From NCBI GenBank assembly GCA_949505625.1, contig CATBQD010000002.1:93650-157649 (forward strand): 64,000 bases of DNA, read 5' to 3'. The position numbers and the translations under genes are program-made. Shown here one piece after another: positions 15,608-25,461 of the stretch (position 1 is its first letter; each line of letters opens with the position of its first letter). The notes beneath the pieces are model-generated. The model searched no databases. It was given only the letters and a program-made list of their open reading frames with translations, and was not told the DNA's origin. The stretch is from an uncultured Bacilli bacterium (GTDB taxonomy: Bacteria; Bacillota_I; Bacilli_A; RF39; UBA660).

Positions 15608-17260
15608 ATGACAAACAAAGAATTAGCCAATTTAATATTTCCAAATATTACAAAAAGTATAGAAGATTATGAGAATTTATATCCAAAAAGAAATTTAGAT
15701 GAAAAAGCAGTTGTTACCAGATTCGCACCTTCTCCAACTGGATTTGTACATTTAGGTTCTTTATTTTCTTCATTTGTTGCTAGAAAAGTAGCAACTCAAA
15801 CAAATGGAGTTTGTTTTCTTCGAATTGAAGATACAGACCAAGAGAGATTAGTAGAAAATAGTGTAACAGAAATCATTCGTGATTTAAAAGATTATCATAT
15901 TGAATTTGATGAAGGAATGACTAGCGAGACAGAGGAAAAAGGAAGTTATGGGCCTTATATTCAGAGCAAGCGAAAAGATATCTATCAGACATTTGCAAAA
16001 CATTTAATTGAAGAAGGACTGGCTTATCCATGTTTCTTAACAGAAGCTGAATTAGCAGAAATCCGTGAAGTACAAGAAGCATCAAAAGAGAGAATTGGAT
16101 GTTATGGAAAATATGCGAAATATAGAGATTTGCCAAATGAAATGGTTACAGAAAAAATTAATAATGGAGAGCCATACATTATACGTTTAAAATCGCCTGG
16201 AAATTTTGATAAAAAAGTGGCTGTGAATGATTTAATTAGAGGAAAAATAGAATTTCCAGAAAATGATTTGGATATCGTAATTATAAAAAAAGATGGACTA
16301 CCAACTTATCACTTTGCCCATTTAGTAGATGACTATTTAATGAGAACTACTCATGTTATTAGAGGAGATGAATGGGTATCTTCTTTACCTGTACATATTC
16401 AGTTGTTTCAAGTATTTGGATTTGAAGCACCAAAATATGCGCATCTTTCACCACTTATGAAAATTGATGAAGAAACAGGAGGAAAAAGAAAACTAAGTAA
16501 GAGAAAAGACCCAGAATTGGCAGTTAGTTATTATCATGAAGCAGGAATTCCAGAAGAAGCAGTTTTACTATATTTGATGACAGTAGCAAACTCTAATTTT
16601 GAGGCTTGGTTTGATGCTAATCCAAATGCTTCTATAGAAGAATTTACTTTCGATTTTAAAAAAGTAAGTGCAAGTGGAGCTTTGTTTGATTTAGAAAAAT
16701 TAAACAATATTTCTAAAAATTACATTAGTAAATTAAAGGCAAGTGAAGTATATGATAGAACACTTAATTATGCCAAAGAATTCGATTTAGAATTCGCTTC
16801 TATTTTGGAAAAATATCCAGAATATTCTACTTCTATTTTCAATATTGAAAGAGAGCAAAAAAAGCCAAGAAAAGATTATGCAACATTTAAAGATGTAAAG
16901 AATGAAGTTTGGTATATGTATGATGAATACTTTACTGGAGATTTAAACTATGAATTTGGTAAGGTTAATGATAAATCAGAAATTCATACAATTTTATCTA
17001 CTTACTTTACAAAATATTATAATCCTATGGATGATAAAGAAACTTGGTTTAATAAGGTAAAAGAATTATCGAATGAATTAGGATATTGTCCTGATATGAA
17101 AGAATATAAGGCAAATCCTGATGCTTATAAAGGAAATGTAGCAGATATCAGTACTGTGATTCGTGTTGCTCTTACTTCTAAATCACAAACTCCAGATTTG
17201 TATGAAATTTTAAAACTTTTAGGAGTAGAAAGAATTCAAAATAGAATTTCTAAGTTTTAA
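15608..17260 (+). CDS. gltX: Glutamyl-tRNA synthetase
   Basis: Protein of 550 residues with the class I signatures APSPTGFVHLGS (HIGH equivalent HLGS at 48-51) and KLSKR at 295-299, plus IEDTDQER and HVIRGDEW typical of GluRS. It charges tRNA-Glu. Because a tRNA-Gln gene shares its leader, it may be a non-discriminating enzyme that also makes Glu-tRNA-Gln for GatCAB, but that is inference. It is regulated by the T-box leader just upstream. It is somewhat longer than the usual ~480 residues, with the extra length in the C-terminal half. Confidence 0.95.
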   Translation: MTNKELANLIFPNITKSIEDYENLYPKRNLDEKAVVTRFAPSPTGFVHLGSLFSSFVARKVATQTNGVCFLRIEDTDQERLVENSVTEIIRDLKDYHIEFDEGMTSETEEKGSYGPYIQSKRKDIYQTFAKHLIEEGLAYPCFLTEAELAEIREVQEASKERIGCYGKYAKYRDLPNEMVTEKINNGEPYIIRLKSPGNFDKKVAVNDLIRGKIEFPENDLDIVIIKKDGLPTYHFAHLVDDYLMRTTHVIRGDEWVSSLPVHIQLFQVFGFEAPKYAHLSPLMKIDEETGGKRKLSKRKDPELAVSYYHEAGIPEEAVLLYLMTVANSNFEAWFDANPNASIEEFTFDFKKVSASGALFDLEKLNNISKNYISKLKASEVYDRTLNYAKEFDLEFASILEKYPEYSTSIFNIEREQKKPRKDYATFKDVKNEVWYMYDEYFTGDLNYEFGKVNDKSEIHTILSTYFTKYYNPMDDKETWFNKVKELSNELGYCPDMKEYKANPDAYKGNVADISTVIRVALTSKSQTPDLYEILKLLGVERIQNRISKF

Positions 17261-17264
17261 TAGG

Positions 17265-18992
17265 ATGATTGTAAAAAATTGGAATTTAAAATTTTTATGT
17301 GAAGGAGAAAATGAGTGGCAAGAATTAGGAACTAAATTAACTCAAAAAATAGAATCTTTAAAAGATTTACTAACAAAAGTAGAAACAGAAGTAGATATCA
17401 AAAATGTAATAGAAGCCAAATTAGAAATGGACCAGTTGCTAGAACGAATCTATTGTTATCCTAAAAGATTATTAGATTTGAATAACAATGATAGTGATGC
17501 GAAAGCAATGTTTACAAAAGCGCTTTCTTATTATGAGGAAACAGAAAAAGTGAGTGCATTAGTAAAAAAAGTGATAATAGAAAATTCTGATTTGGTAGAT
17601 AGTTTTCTTTTAAAGTTTCCTCATTTTAAAAGATATATTGAGTTGATTCGTAGAATGGAAGAACATCAAGTTCAAAATGAAGAAGCTTATGCAATCCAAA
17701 AAAAAGAACTAGAAACTTTAAAAGATATTTATCGTTCTCTAGTTCGACAAGATTTGAAATTTAGAGATATTAATACAAATGAACCAATAACAGAAGCAAC
17801 ACTTTCTGGTCTGTCTCATTCTAAGAATGTAGAAGAACGCAAACAAGCTTTTGAAATTACGATGAATGCTTATAAGGAAATCTCTAATACTTTAGCGACG
17901 ATTTATCAAAATAAAATAAGAGTAGAAGAAGAACTTGCTAAAGAAAAGGGGTTTGCTTCTCATTTAGAATCTTATCTCTATGAAGATGGTCTACCAAATT
18001 CTATTGTCTCTAATTTAATTACAACAGTAAGAGCTAATTTAGATATTGAACACGATTGGATGCAATATAAAAAAGAAGTATTGGGCTTATCAGAATTTCA
18101 TCTTTATGATATGCAACAAACTGCTTTTTCTGATGTTTTTAAAGAAATACCATTAGAAGAAGCCATGCAAATATTGAAACAAAGTTTTGGATTATTAGGA
18201 GAAGATTATATAACAAAATTAGAGGAAGGTTTTTCTAGTGGTTGGCTTGATTTAACAGTAAGTAAAACCAAACGAAAGGATTCTTTTAGCTGTATTACTT
18301 ATAGTGGTGCTCCTTATACAATGTTACAATATAAAGAAGATTCTGAATCTTTACGTATTCTAGCTCATGAAACTGGTCATATGCTTCATACTGCTTATGC
18401 TAAGGAAAATCAATTTGAATATTTTGAATATTCTCTTTTCTTAGCAGAAATTGCATCTAAAGTTCATGAAATATTGTTGTATCATCATTTGATAGAAAAA
18501 AGTGAAAGTGAAGAAGAAAAAAATTATTTTTTAGAGCAAATGCTTTCTAGTTTTTGTACTTCTTTATTTTCCCAAACAATGTTAACAGAATTTGAAGTAG
18601 AGGTTCATAAAAAATTGCAGAATCAAGAATCTATTGGGACTGAAACACTACAATCTGTTTATTTTTCTTTGGCAACAATTTATTATGGAGAGTCTTGTAC
18701 AATGGACCAATTAGTAGGAGTTACTTACGGAAAAATTCTACATTTTTATCTCTATCCTTCCTATTATGTATGGCAATATGGAGTAGGGGTTTCGATTGCT
18801 TATAAAATAGCAGCAGATTTAATCGATAATAATCATAATATGAGAAGAAACTATATTGAATTTTTAAAAGCTGGAAATAGACTCAGTGTTGCTGATTCTC
18901 TTAAACTAATTGGAATAGATTTAGAAGATGGAACTTATGTAGAAGAGGCGTGTGAATTCATGAAGAAGAAAATGAAGGTGTTAAAACGATGA
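17265..18992 (+). CDS. pepF: M3-family oligoendopeptidase F
   Basis: Protein of 575 residues. LAHETGHMLH at 366-375 gives the HExxH zinc site (H368, E369, H372), and the third ligand glutamate lies in SLFLAEIASKVHE. The long helical N-terminus and the length match the thimet/PepF family, which cleaves short peptides in the cytoplasm. It starts four bases after gltX and overlaps the next gene by four bases, so the three form one unit. AATAGG just before the ATG is a weak binding site, suggesting translational coupling. Confidence 0.9.
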   Translation: MIVKNWNLKFLCEGENEWQELGTKLTQKIESLKDLLTKVETEVDIKNVIEAKLEMDQLLERIYCYPKRLLDLNNNDSDAKAMFTKALSYYEETEKVSALVKKVIIENSDLVDSFLLKFPHFKRYIELIRRMEEHQVQNEEAYAIQKKELETLKDIYRSLVRQDLKFRDINTNEPITEATLSGLSHSKNVEERKQAFEITMNAYKEISNTLATIYQNKIRVEEELAKEKGFASHLESYLYEDGLPNSIVSNLITTVRANLDIEHDWMQYKKEVLGLSEFHLYDMQQTAFSDVFKEIPLEEAMQILKQSFGLLGEDYITKLEEGFSSGWLDLTVSKTKRKDSFSCITYSGAPYTMLQYKEDSESLRILAHETGHMLHTAYAKENQFEYFEYSLFLAEIASKVHEILLYHHLIEKSESEEEKNYFLEQMLSSFCTSLFSQTMLTEFEVEVHKKLQNQESIGTETLQSVYFSLATIYYGESCTMDQLVGVTYGKILHFYLYPSYYVWQYGVGVSIAYKIAADLIDNNHNMRRNYIEFLKAGNRLSVADSLKLIGIDLEDGTYVEEACEFMKKKMKVLKR

Positions 18993-19543
18993 ATGAATTA
19001 GAAAAAATTTTATTAAAAGAAAATATTTTAACTTCTATAAAAGAAAATGAGAAAACCTTATTTGAGCTCATTCCAGAGTTAAAAAGAATGATTGGTTTTT
19101 CTCATAAGCACCCTCATCATCATTTGGATGTCTGGGGACATACCTTATTAGCGCTTTCTTTTAGTGAAGCAGACTTAGAGATAAGAACCGCTTTGCTCCT
19201 TCATGATATTGGAAAAGTTACTTGTTATCAGGAGGGAGAAATTAGACATTTTCATGGGTATCCATATGAATCATTTCGTGTTGCAGTTCCAATTTTAGAA
19301 CGATTAGGGTATTCTCATAGTCAGATTGCACGTATTGGATTTTTGATTGCTTGTCATGATGAAAGTGCCTTAAAGGTAGCATCTGATATGCCTAAAGAAT
19401 TAATAGAAAAATTAATAAAGATGCAATATTGTGATGCAAAAGCCCATCATCCAGATTATGTACAAGGGAAAGTAGCGCGATTAGATAATATTGTAGATTC
19501 TCTTGGGATTTCTTTAGAAAATTCAGTTTTAAAACAACAATAG
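18989..19543 (+). CDS. HD-domain phosphohydrolase
   Basis: Protein of 184 residues. DVWGHTLLAL, TALLLHDIGKVTCYQ, HFHGYPYES and CHDESAL provide the H...HD...D metal site of the HD superfamily, in an arrangement like the HD part of CCA-adding enzymes. The family hydrolyses phosphoesters of nucleotides or RNA 2',3'-cyclic ends; the substrate here is unknown. It overlaps pepF by four bases and ends in a terminator. Confidence 0.8.
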   Translation: MNELEKILLKENILTSIKENEKTLFELIPELKRMIGFSHKHPHHHLDVWGHTLLALSFSEADLEIRTALLLHDIGKVTCYQEGEIRHFHGYPYESFRVAVPILERLGYSHSQIARIGFLIACHDESALKVASDMPKELIEKLIKMQYCDAKAHHPDYVQGKVARLDNIVDSLGISLENSVLKQQ

Positions 19544-19554
19544 TTGTTTTTTTT
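19531..19554 (+). terminator. Terminator of the gltX-pepF-HD unit
   Basis: The stem AAAACAAC/GTTGTTTT has an AATA loop that includes the stop codon, followed by a T-run. Confidence 0.85.
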
Positions 19555-19570
19555 CTGAAATTTTTGTGAA

Positions 19571-19599
19571 ATTGACTATTATTTTTAATCGTGATAAGA
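19571..19599 (+). promoter_or_regulatory. Promoter of the PF06541-glycosyltransferase pair
   Basis: TTGACT, a 17-base spacer and TAAGAT. It lies inside the longest possible frame of the next gene and so supports the start at 19635. Confidence 0.7.
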
Positions 19600-19634
19600 T
19601 AAACCTGAAAAGAAGTTTTGGGGAAGTGATGCAT

Positions 19635-20339
19635 ATGGAAATGCAAGGGGAACTAGCGAATATTGAAGAAAAAGAAACTGTATTTGCACAAGGAATTTGT
19701 GGAATGAAATTATTTTGGATTTTTGTAATAGCTTCTATTTTTGGAACTTATTATGAACAAATTTTGAATGCTATAACAATGTATTTTAGAACAAATGAAT
19801 TTGTCTGGGAATTTCGTAGAGGGGTTTTATATGGCCCTTTTAGTCCGATTTATGGAGCAGGAGCAGTATTGATGATTTGGATTCTTGGAAGAAAAAACAG
19901 AAAACCTTGGAAAACAATTTTTTTAGGAGCATTATTAGGTGGAAGTTTCGAATATATTATTAGTGTATTACAGGAAATCTTTGTTGGAAGTACATCATGG
20001 AATTATAGTGGTCAATTTTTAAATATTAATGGAAGGACAACGATTCCAATTATGATTGCGTGGGGAATTATGTGCTTTATTTTTGTAGATAAAATATATC
20101 CATATTTGTCGAATGCAATTGAAAAAGTGCCTTATCACTTTGGAATGGTCATTTCAAGAATCATGATTTTATTATTGTGTATGGACATGTTAATTTCTTG
20201 GACTGCTTTATTTAGGCAGTATATGAGAACATTAAATCATCCTCCTGCTACGGTGATAGGAGAACTATATGACAGAATTTATTCTGATGCAGTTTTAGAA
20301 TATCATTTTCCAAATATGAAAATAAAAGGTGGCAAATAG
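19635..20339 (+). CDS. PF06541 membrane protein (putative ABC-transporter type IV)
   Basis: Protein of 234 residues with about six hydrophobic segments. FRRGVLYGPFSPIYGAGAV, GGSFEYIISVLQE and the WNYSGQFLNINGRTT stretch match the PF06541 family of integral membrane proteins, whose real function is not established despite the name. The start at 19635 follows GGGGAAG by eight bases; an ATG at 19629 is possible. It is followed three bases later by a glycosyltransferase gene, so a role in envelope glycan export or assembly is possible. A second family member is at 42238. Confidence 0.75.
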   Translation: MEMQGELANIEEKETVFAQGICGMKLFWIFVIASIFGTYYEQILNAITMYFRTNEFVWEFRRGVLYGPFSPIYGAGAVLMIWILGRKNRKPWKTIFLGALLGGSFEYIISVLQEIFVGSTSWNYSGQFLNINGRTTIPIMIAWGIMCFIFVDKIYPYLSNAIEKVPYHFGMVISRIMILLLCMDMLISWTALFRQYMRTLNHPPATVIGELYDRIYSDAVLEYHFPNMKIKGGK

Positions 20340-20342
20340 AGT

Positions 20343-21563
20343 ATGAAGATTGTATTTTATGTAAGTTCTTTTGTAATTGCAATTGGGCTCATTCGAATTT
20401 TGGTATGTCTAATAAAAAGAAATAAGATTAAAAATGTTCCTATAAAAGAGGTAAAAGAAGACGCTAATTTCTGTATTTTAATACCAGCAAGAAATGAATC
20501 AAAAGTAATTGAAACATTACTTTCTAGTATTATGAAACAAACATATTTACCATCTTCCATTTATGTTGTGGTAGAAGATAATCTGGATCCTACAGTAGAA
20601 ATTTGCAAAAGATACCAGGCCAATGTATTTGTAAGAACAACGATAGAAGGTAGAAGAAGAAAAGGATATGCTTTAGATGAAGTGTTAAAAAGTATCAATA
20701 AAAACTATGATGCTTATGTTATTTTAGATGCTGATAATATTTTAGATGAAAATTTTCTAAAAGAAATGAATGAAACTTATAAAAAAGGATATGATATCGG
20801 AGTAGGATATCGTAATTGTAAAAACGGAAATGAAAGTATTTTTGCGGCCACTTCTGCTCTCACATTTTCTATGATTAATACTCTTTCTAATGAAGTTCGA
20901 GTAAGAAGAAACAAGAATATTACTGTTTCTGGGACAGGTTTTTATATTAGAGGTAATTGGATAAAAAAATGGAATGGATATCCCTTTCATTCTTTAACAG
21001 AAGACTACGAATTAAGTTTGTATGCAACTCTTCATAATATGACTTCTACTTATAATGAAAAAGCAATTTTTTATGATGAACAACCAGTTACTTATAAGGA
21101 AACTATAAAGCAAAGAGTGAGATGGATTCGAGGATATTTTGATTCTAGAAAAGAATATGTACCCTTATTAATGAAGGCTTATAAAAATACAGGTTCTATT
21201 TCTCAATATCAAGCAACCATTGGAGTAAAACCTTATGTTTGGATTGTGGTTGGTCTTGTAATTGCTTTTTTCGGTCAATTGGGAATATTATTTTATCAGG
21301 CAATCGTTCAAAGTAATTTTGTGTATTCTCTTTCGTTTTTAGGAATTCTATTCGGAAGTATTTATGGAGTTTTATTTATTTTTACTTTGATATTATTAAT
21401 GTTAGAACGAAAAAAGTTGAATTTATGCTTTTCGATGAAATTAAAGGCTTTATTTTTTAATCCAATTTTCTTGGTTACATATGTTTATTGTGCTTTAAAA
21501 GCGGTTTTAAAAAAAGAGATTACATGGGATACAATCATTCACCAATCCAATAATATTAGTTAG
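20343..21563 (+). CDS. Membrane processive family 2 glycosyltransferase
   Basis: Protein of 406 residues. One N-terminal membrane helix precedes a GT-A domain with LIPARNES (47-54), ILDADN (D129, D131), TEDYEL (219-224) and QRVRW (257-261). These are the D, DxD, TED and QxxRW motifs of processive enzymes such as cellulose and hyaluronan synthases. Three or four helices follow. It should polymerise a sugar from UDP- or dTDP-sugar at the inner membrane face. It is coupled to the PF06541 gene just upstream and ended by the terminator at 21622. Confidence 0.85.
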   Translation: MKIVFYVSSFVIAIGLIRILVCLIKRNKIKNVPIKEVKEDANFCILIPARNESKVIETLLSSIMKQTYLPSSIYVVVEDNLDPTVEICKRYQANVFVRTTIEGRRRKGYALDEVLKSINKNYDAYVILDADNILDENFLKEMNETYKKGYDIGVGYRNCKNGNESIFAATSALTFSMINTLSNEVRVRRNKNITVSGTGFYIRGNWIKKWNGYPFHSLTEDYELSLYATLHNMTSTYNEKAIFYDEQPVTYKETIKQRVRWIRGYFDSRKEYVPLLMKAYKNTGSISQYQATIGVKPYVWIVVGLVIAFFGQLGILFYQAIVQSNFVYSLSFLGILFGSIYGVLFIFTLILLMLERKKLNLCFSMKLKALFFNPIFLVTYVYCALKAVLKKEITWDTIIHQSNNIS

Positions 21564-21621
21564 AGATGAATAGATAAAAATAAATACGTATTATTAATTT
21601 TTGTGTAATAATTATAAAGAT

Positions 21622-21660
21622 AAGTTAGACATTTGTTTTTAATGTTTAACTTATTTTTTT
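21622..21660 (+). terminator. Terminator after the glycosyltransferase
   Basis: AAGTTAGACATT pairs with AATGTTTAACTT (one mismatch) across a TGTTTTT loop, followed by ATTTTTTT. Confidence 0.85.
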
Positions 21661-21812
21661 ATATATTAGGAAATGAGTGCAATAAAAAGGATATGAGAAA
21701 GATATAAGATATAATTAATTAGGGAGCAGCAAACTAATATTGATAAATTTATTAAAAATATAAGATTTTATTTTGTATCAAAGTGAAAATTATAAAAAAT
21801 AGGAGGTTTTAA

Positions 21813-22646
21813 ATGAATCAAATAAAAGAATGCAATGAAAATATTTTTGAGAGTATAAGACATATTGATGAATATGGCAATGAATATTGGAATGCAAGAG
21901 AATTGATGCTATTACTTGAATATAGCAAGTGGGAAAACTTTCATAAAGTTATCAAAAGTGTAATGATTGCATGTGAAAAAAGCAATTATCGCATTGAGGA
22001 TTGGCTTCCCGAAGTCAGGAAGCCAATCATAAGTGGGAAAGGTAGAAAAAGCTTTATAGTTGATTATAAATTGTCTAGGTATGCTTGTTATTTGATAGCA
22101 CAGAATGGGGATAGTAGGAAAACTGTAATTGCGCTTGCCCAAACTTATTTTGCAATTCAAACCAGAAAACAAGAAATTAGTGAAAAAGAATATGGAATGC
22201 TTACTGAAGACGAAAAAAGATTTTATCAAAGAAACTTAACAAAAAAAGGAAATTATTCTTTAAATAGAATAGCTATACAATCAGGCGTTAAGAATTTAGA
22301 TAAATTTCATAATGCTGGTTATAGAGGCTTATATAATGGTGAGACAGCAGATGATATTGCAAAGAGAAAGAGTTTAAGATATCGAGAAGATATTTTAGAC
22401 AATATGGGAAGTGAAGAATTAGCTGATAATCTATTTCGCATTGTGCAAACTGAATCCAAATTAAAAAATGAAAAAATTGATAATGAATTTGATGCAAATA
22501 TTACTCATTATGAAGTTGGAAGAGCAGTAAGAGAAACAATTGAGAAACTAGGAGGTACAATGCCAGAAGAATTACCAACTCCTAAAAAATCATTAAAAGA
22601 ATTAGAAAAAGAAAATAAAGCTAAGTTGAATTTTGTATCATATTAA
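21813..22646 (+). CDS. dinD: DNA-damage-inducible protein D
   Basis: Protein of 277 residues. It has the BRO-like N-terminus RHIDEYGNEYWNARELMLLLEYSKWENF, the YKLSRYACYLIAQNGD segment and NLTKKGNYSLNRIAIQSGV seen in DinD proteins. In Escherichia coli DinD acts on RecA filaments. The start follows AGGAGG. I searched the 250-base upstream gap for a CGAAC-N4-GTTCG LexA box and saw none, so SOS control is not supported here. Such genes are often carried on mobile or accessory DNA. Confidence 0.85.
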   Translation: MNQIKECNENIFESIRHIDEYGNEYWNARELMLLLEYSKWENFHKVIKSVMIACEKSNYRIEDWLPEVRKPIISGKGRKSFIVDYKLSRYACYLIAQNGDSRKTVIALAQTYFAIQTRKQEISEKEYGMLTEDEKRFYQRNLTKKGNYSLNRIAIQSGVKNLDKFHNAGYRGLYNGETADDIAKRKSLRYREDILDNMGSEELADNLFRIVQTESKLKNEKIDNEFDANITHYEVGRAVRETIEKLGGTMPEELPTPKKSLKELEKENKAKLNFVSY

Positions 22647-22722
22647 TATGATAAATTTCTCATTCGTTTACTTTTTTAATGCCATATGATACAATAATTT
22701 TAGAAATAAAGGTAGTGGAAGC

Positions 22723-23907
22723 ATGTCAAAGAATTATCAGTCATTATTTAGCTTAAGACTTTTAAAAAGTATTATTGGTATATTTACAAGTAATTTTTTA
22801 GTTCTTTATTTTTTAGAATTAAATAATCAAAATATTTTACCTCTTGGAATTTATTATATTGTTGTATATCTTACTATATTTTTAACCATCTTTTTTGTTA
22901 GAAATATTTGTAAAACAGAAAAGAGAATTTATTTACTTCGCATTGGAATTTTATTAAATTTTATTTATTTTTTATTACTTGCTATATTAAAAGAAAAAAT
23001 TATTTCTTATGTTTGGTTAATTGGTTTAGTTTATGGATTAGAAGAAGGATTCTATTATTCCATTTATAATAACTTTGAATCTACAGGAATTAATAATGAA
23101 GAACGTGCTAAATTTATTGGTTCTTATACTGCTTGGAATGCAATACTCGGAATGCTGATTCCAATCTTCTTTGGTTCTTTAATCAGTGCAGAAGGATTTG
23201 GAAAGGGTGTAATTGTTGTTCTTGTTTTAGTAGTTTTTCAAATTGCTTGTTCTTTGATATTTAAAGATTCTCATGTTCCAAAAGCAAATAAAACAAACTT
23301 AAAAAAATATGCTGAATTAGTAGAACGAAAGACTTGTATTCAAAAATCTTATTTGTTATCCATTTTTGAAGGATTTATTTATAATGGAGCTTTCAGTAGT
23401 ATTATTACTGTTTATGTAATTAAAGTATTTAATGGAAGCTTTGAACTAGGTATCTTTACAGCACTTTTTAGTATTGTCACTTGTATTTGTGGAATTTTAT
23501 TTGCTAAAAAAGTAAGAGAACAAGACTATCAAAAATTATTAAAATTTTCTACTTTTTTTATGATAGTAGGTACTATTTTTATCATGATTGCTTGTAATCC
23601 TTTTACTGTTATTTTGTTTAATTTCTTTCAATCTTTTTCAAAATCTTTGATGACTCTTATCAATGAAAAAAATAAGTTTGATATTACCAATTTATCAGAG
23701 ATTAAAAATAAATATAAAGAAGAATATTTTTTAGGGGTAGAGGGATTTTTGATGATTGGAAGAATTATGAGTTATGGAATTTTCATTTTACTTTCTTTTG
23801 CAACGACAACAATGGAAACCAATCTTATTTTAGCGCTTTTTATGCTTTTCATATTTTGTTTAGGAGCTTCTGCTATTTCCCTTAATAAAGAAAGGAGAAA
23901 TCTATGA
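22723..23907 (+). CDS. Major facilitator superfamily-like transporter
   Basis: Protein of 394 residues with about 12 hydrophobic segments split by a central charged loop (around VPKANKTNLKKYAELVERK). Tyr/Glu-rich LVYGLEEGFYYSIYNNFES lies in the N-terminal half. It resembles MFS efflux proteins, but no substrate signature is evident. It overlaps the downstream lipase-like gene by four bases, so both are in one operon with the flavin reductase-rubredoxin gene. Confidence 0.75.
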   Translation: MSKNYQSLFSLRLLKSIIGIFTSNFLVLYFLELNNQNILPLGIYYIVVYLTIFLTIFFVRNICKTEKRIYLLRIGILLNFIYFLLLAILKEKIISYVWLIGLVYGLEEGFYYSIYNNFESTGINNEERAKFIGSYTAWNAILGMLIPIFFGSLISAEGFGKGVIVVLVLVVFQIACSLIFKDSHVPKANKTNLKKYAELVERKTCIQKSYLLSIFEGFIYNGAFSSIITVYVIKVFNGSFELGIFTALFSIVTCICGILFAKKVREQDYQKLLKFSTFFMIVGTIFIMIACNPFTVILFNFFQSFSKSLMTLINEKNKFDITNLSEIKNKYKEEYFLGVEGFLMIGRIMSYGIFILLSFATTTMETNLILALFMLFIFCLGASAISLNKERRNL

Positions 23908-24830
23908 AAATAGAAACCATTCAGTCTAAAAAAGATAACTTAAAGTTAGAGCTTGCAATTATAGAACCAAAACAAAATCCAATTGGAATTGTACAAATTT
24001 CTCATGGTATGGCAGAACATAAAGAACGTTATTTTCCTTTTATGGAGTTTTTAGCCAAACATGGTTATATTGCAGTTATTCATGACCACAGAGGACATGG
24101 AAATAGTGTGAAAAGAAAAGAGGACTTGGGATATTTTTATACTAGAGATAGTGCTTATATTGTAGATGATTTATATCAAGTAACTGAATACATAAAAGAA
24201 AAGTATCCAAATTTAGAAGTTGCATTATTTAGCCATAGTATGGGAACTTTAGTATCTAGATGCTATATTGAAAAGTATGATAAAGAAATTAAAAAGTTAA
24301 TTTTATGTGGACCTCCAACAAAGAATAATCTTGTAGATATTGGAATCTTGAGTGCAAAATTGATGATTTTATTAAATGGAGAGCATCATAGAAGTAATTT
24401 ATTACAAAAACTAACATTTGGTAGTTATAATCAAGGTTATAAGATAGAAAATAGTTGGGTTTGTTCTGATGAACATTCGGTAGAACAATATAATAAAGAT
24501 GAGCTTTGTGGTTATATCTTTACAAATAATGGTTTCTTAAATTTATATCAACTAATGAAGCAGGCTTATAAAAAGAAAAACTTTAAAGTTCAAAATGAGA
24601 GATTAAGTATTTTTATGATAGCAGGAGAAAAAGACCCTGTTATTCAAAGTAACAAGAAATTTGAACAATTAAAACAATTTTTAAATGAAGTTGGATATCA
24701 AAAAATCTCTACAAAATTGTATTCAAATAGACGTCATGAGATTTTAAATGGTTTATCAAAAGAGGAAGTCTATCAAGATGTTTTGGAGTTTCTAAAAGAT
24801 AATGAAATAGAGGAGAAATATGAGAAATAA
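23904..24830 (+). CDS. Alpha/beta hydrolase, monoacylglycerol lipase-like
   Basis: Protein of 308 residues of the Hydrolase_4 type: [21 protein letters not shown], nucleophile [16 protein letters not shown] (acid) and NRRHEILNG (His). The HGxxEHxxRY opening is characteristic of monoacylglycerol lipases and lysophospholipases. It has no signal peptide. It is translationally coupled at both ends (4- and 11-base overlaps). Confidence 0.83.
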   Translation: MKIETIQSKKDNLKLELAIIEPKQNPIGIVQISHGMAEHKERYFPFMEFLAKHGYIAVIHDHRGHGNSVKRKEDLGYFYTRDSAYIVDDLYQVTEYIKEKYPNLEVALFSHSMGTLVSRCYIEKYDKEIKKLILCGPPTKNNLVDIGILSAKLMILLNGEHHRSNLLQKLTFGSYNQGYKIENSWVCSDEHSVEQYNKDELCGYIFTNNGFLNLYQLMKQAYKKKNFKVQNERLSIFMIAGEKDPVIQSNKKFEQLKQFLNEVGYQKISTKLYSNRRHEILNGLSKEEVYQDVLEFLKDNEIEEKYEK

Positions 24831-25416
24831 AACAATTACAAGGAAAATTACACAAGGAATGTATGTGTTAACAACAAAAGATGGTGGATGTGTTGTAGAT
24901 GCAGTATCACAAATTAGTGCAGGAGAAAATCCGCTTATTTCTGTAGCAGTTATGAAGAAAAATTATACAAATGAATTGCTTCATAAAAATGATAGATTCG
25001 CACTTTCTATTATTGGAATGAATACAAATCCTGAAATTATTAAAACGTTTGGATTAAATTCAATGAGGGATATCAATAAATTTGAAAAAACAAAAATGGA
25101 AGAAATAGAAGAGATTCCAATTGTAGAAGATTCCTTAGGATATATGATTTTAGAAAAAATGGATATGATAGAAAATGATACACACACTTTGGTGATTGGA
25201 AAATTGATAGAAGCAGATGTATTTAAAAATGAAGAAGCTATGAGTTATGGGTATTATCAAGAACATAAAGAAGAGTTATTAAAAGTAAAAACAGAAGAAG
25301 GAAAAACAGCTTTTATTTGTACGGTTTGCGGATATGTATATTATGGAGAAGAATTACCTGACGATTTTGTGTGTCCTATCTGTGGAGTTGGAAAAGAATT
25401 ATTTCGAAAACAATAG
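24820..25416 (+). CDS. Flavin reductase-rubredoxin fusion (high-molecular-weight rubredoxin-like)
   Basis: Protein of 198 residues. Residues 1-150 resemble the FMN-binding flavin reductase fold ([24 protein letters not shown], then [18 protein letters not shown]). The C-terminal ~45 residues form a rubredoxin with [25 protein letters not shown] (two CxxC pairs). In anaerobes such as Moorella this fusion (Hrb) passes electrons from NADH to flavodiiron proteins that remove oxygen or NO. No flavodiiron protein gene lies in the window. It overlaps the lipase gene by 11 bases. Confidence 0.85.
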   Translation: MRNKTITRKITQGMYVLTTKDGGCVVDAVSQISAGENPLISVAVMKKNYTNELLHKNDRFALSIIGMNTNPEIIKTFGLNSMRDINKFEKTKMEEIEEIPIVEDSLGYMILEKMDMIENDTHTLVIGKLIEADVFKNEEAMSYGYYQEHKEELLKVKTEEGKTAFICTVCGYVYYGEELPDDFVCPICGVGKELFRKQ

Positions 25417-25461
25417 TTCTTTTTTCTTTCCTATGATATACTAAAATATAAGGTGATAGGA

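Noticed and set aside
21564-21812. LexA/SOS box in front of dinD
   Set aside because: No CGAAC-N4-GTTCG or close variant is visible in the gap.
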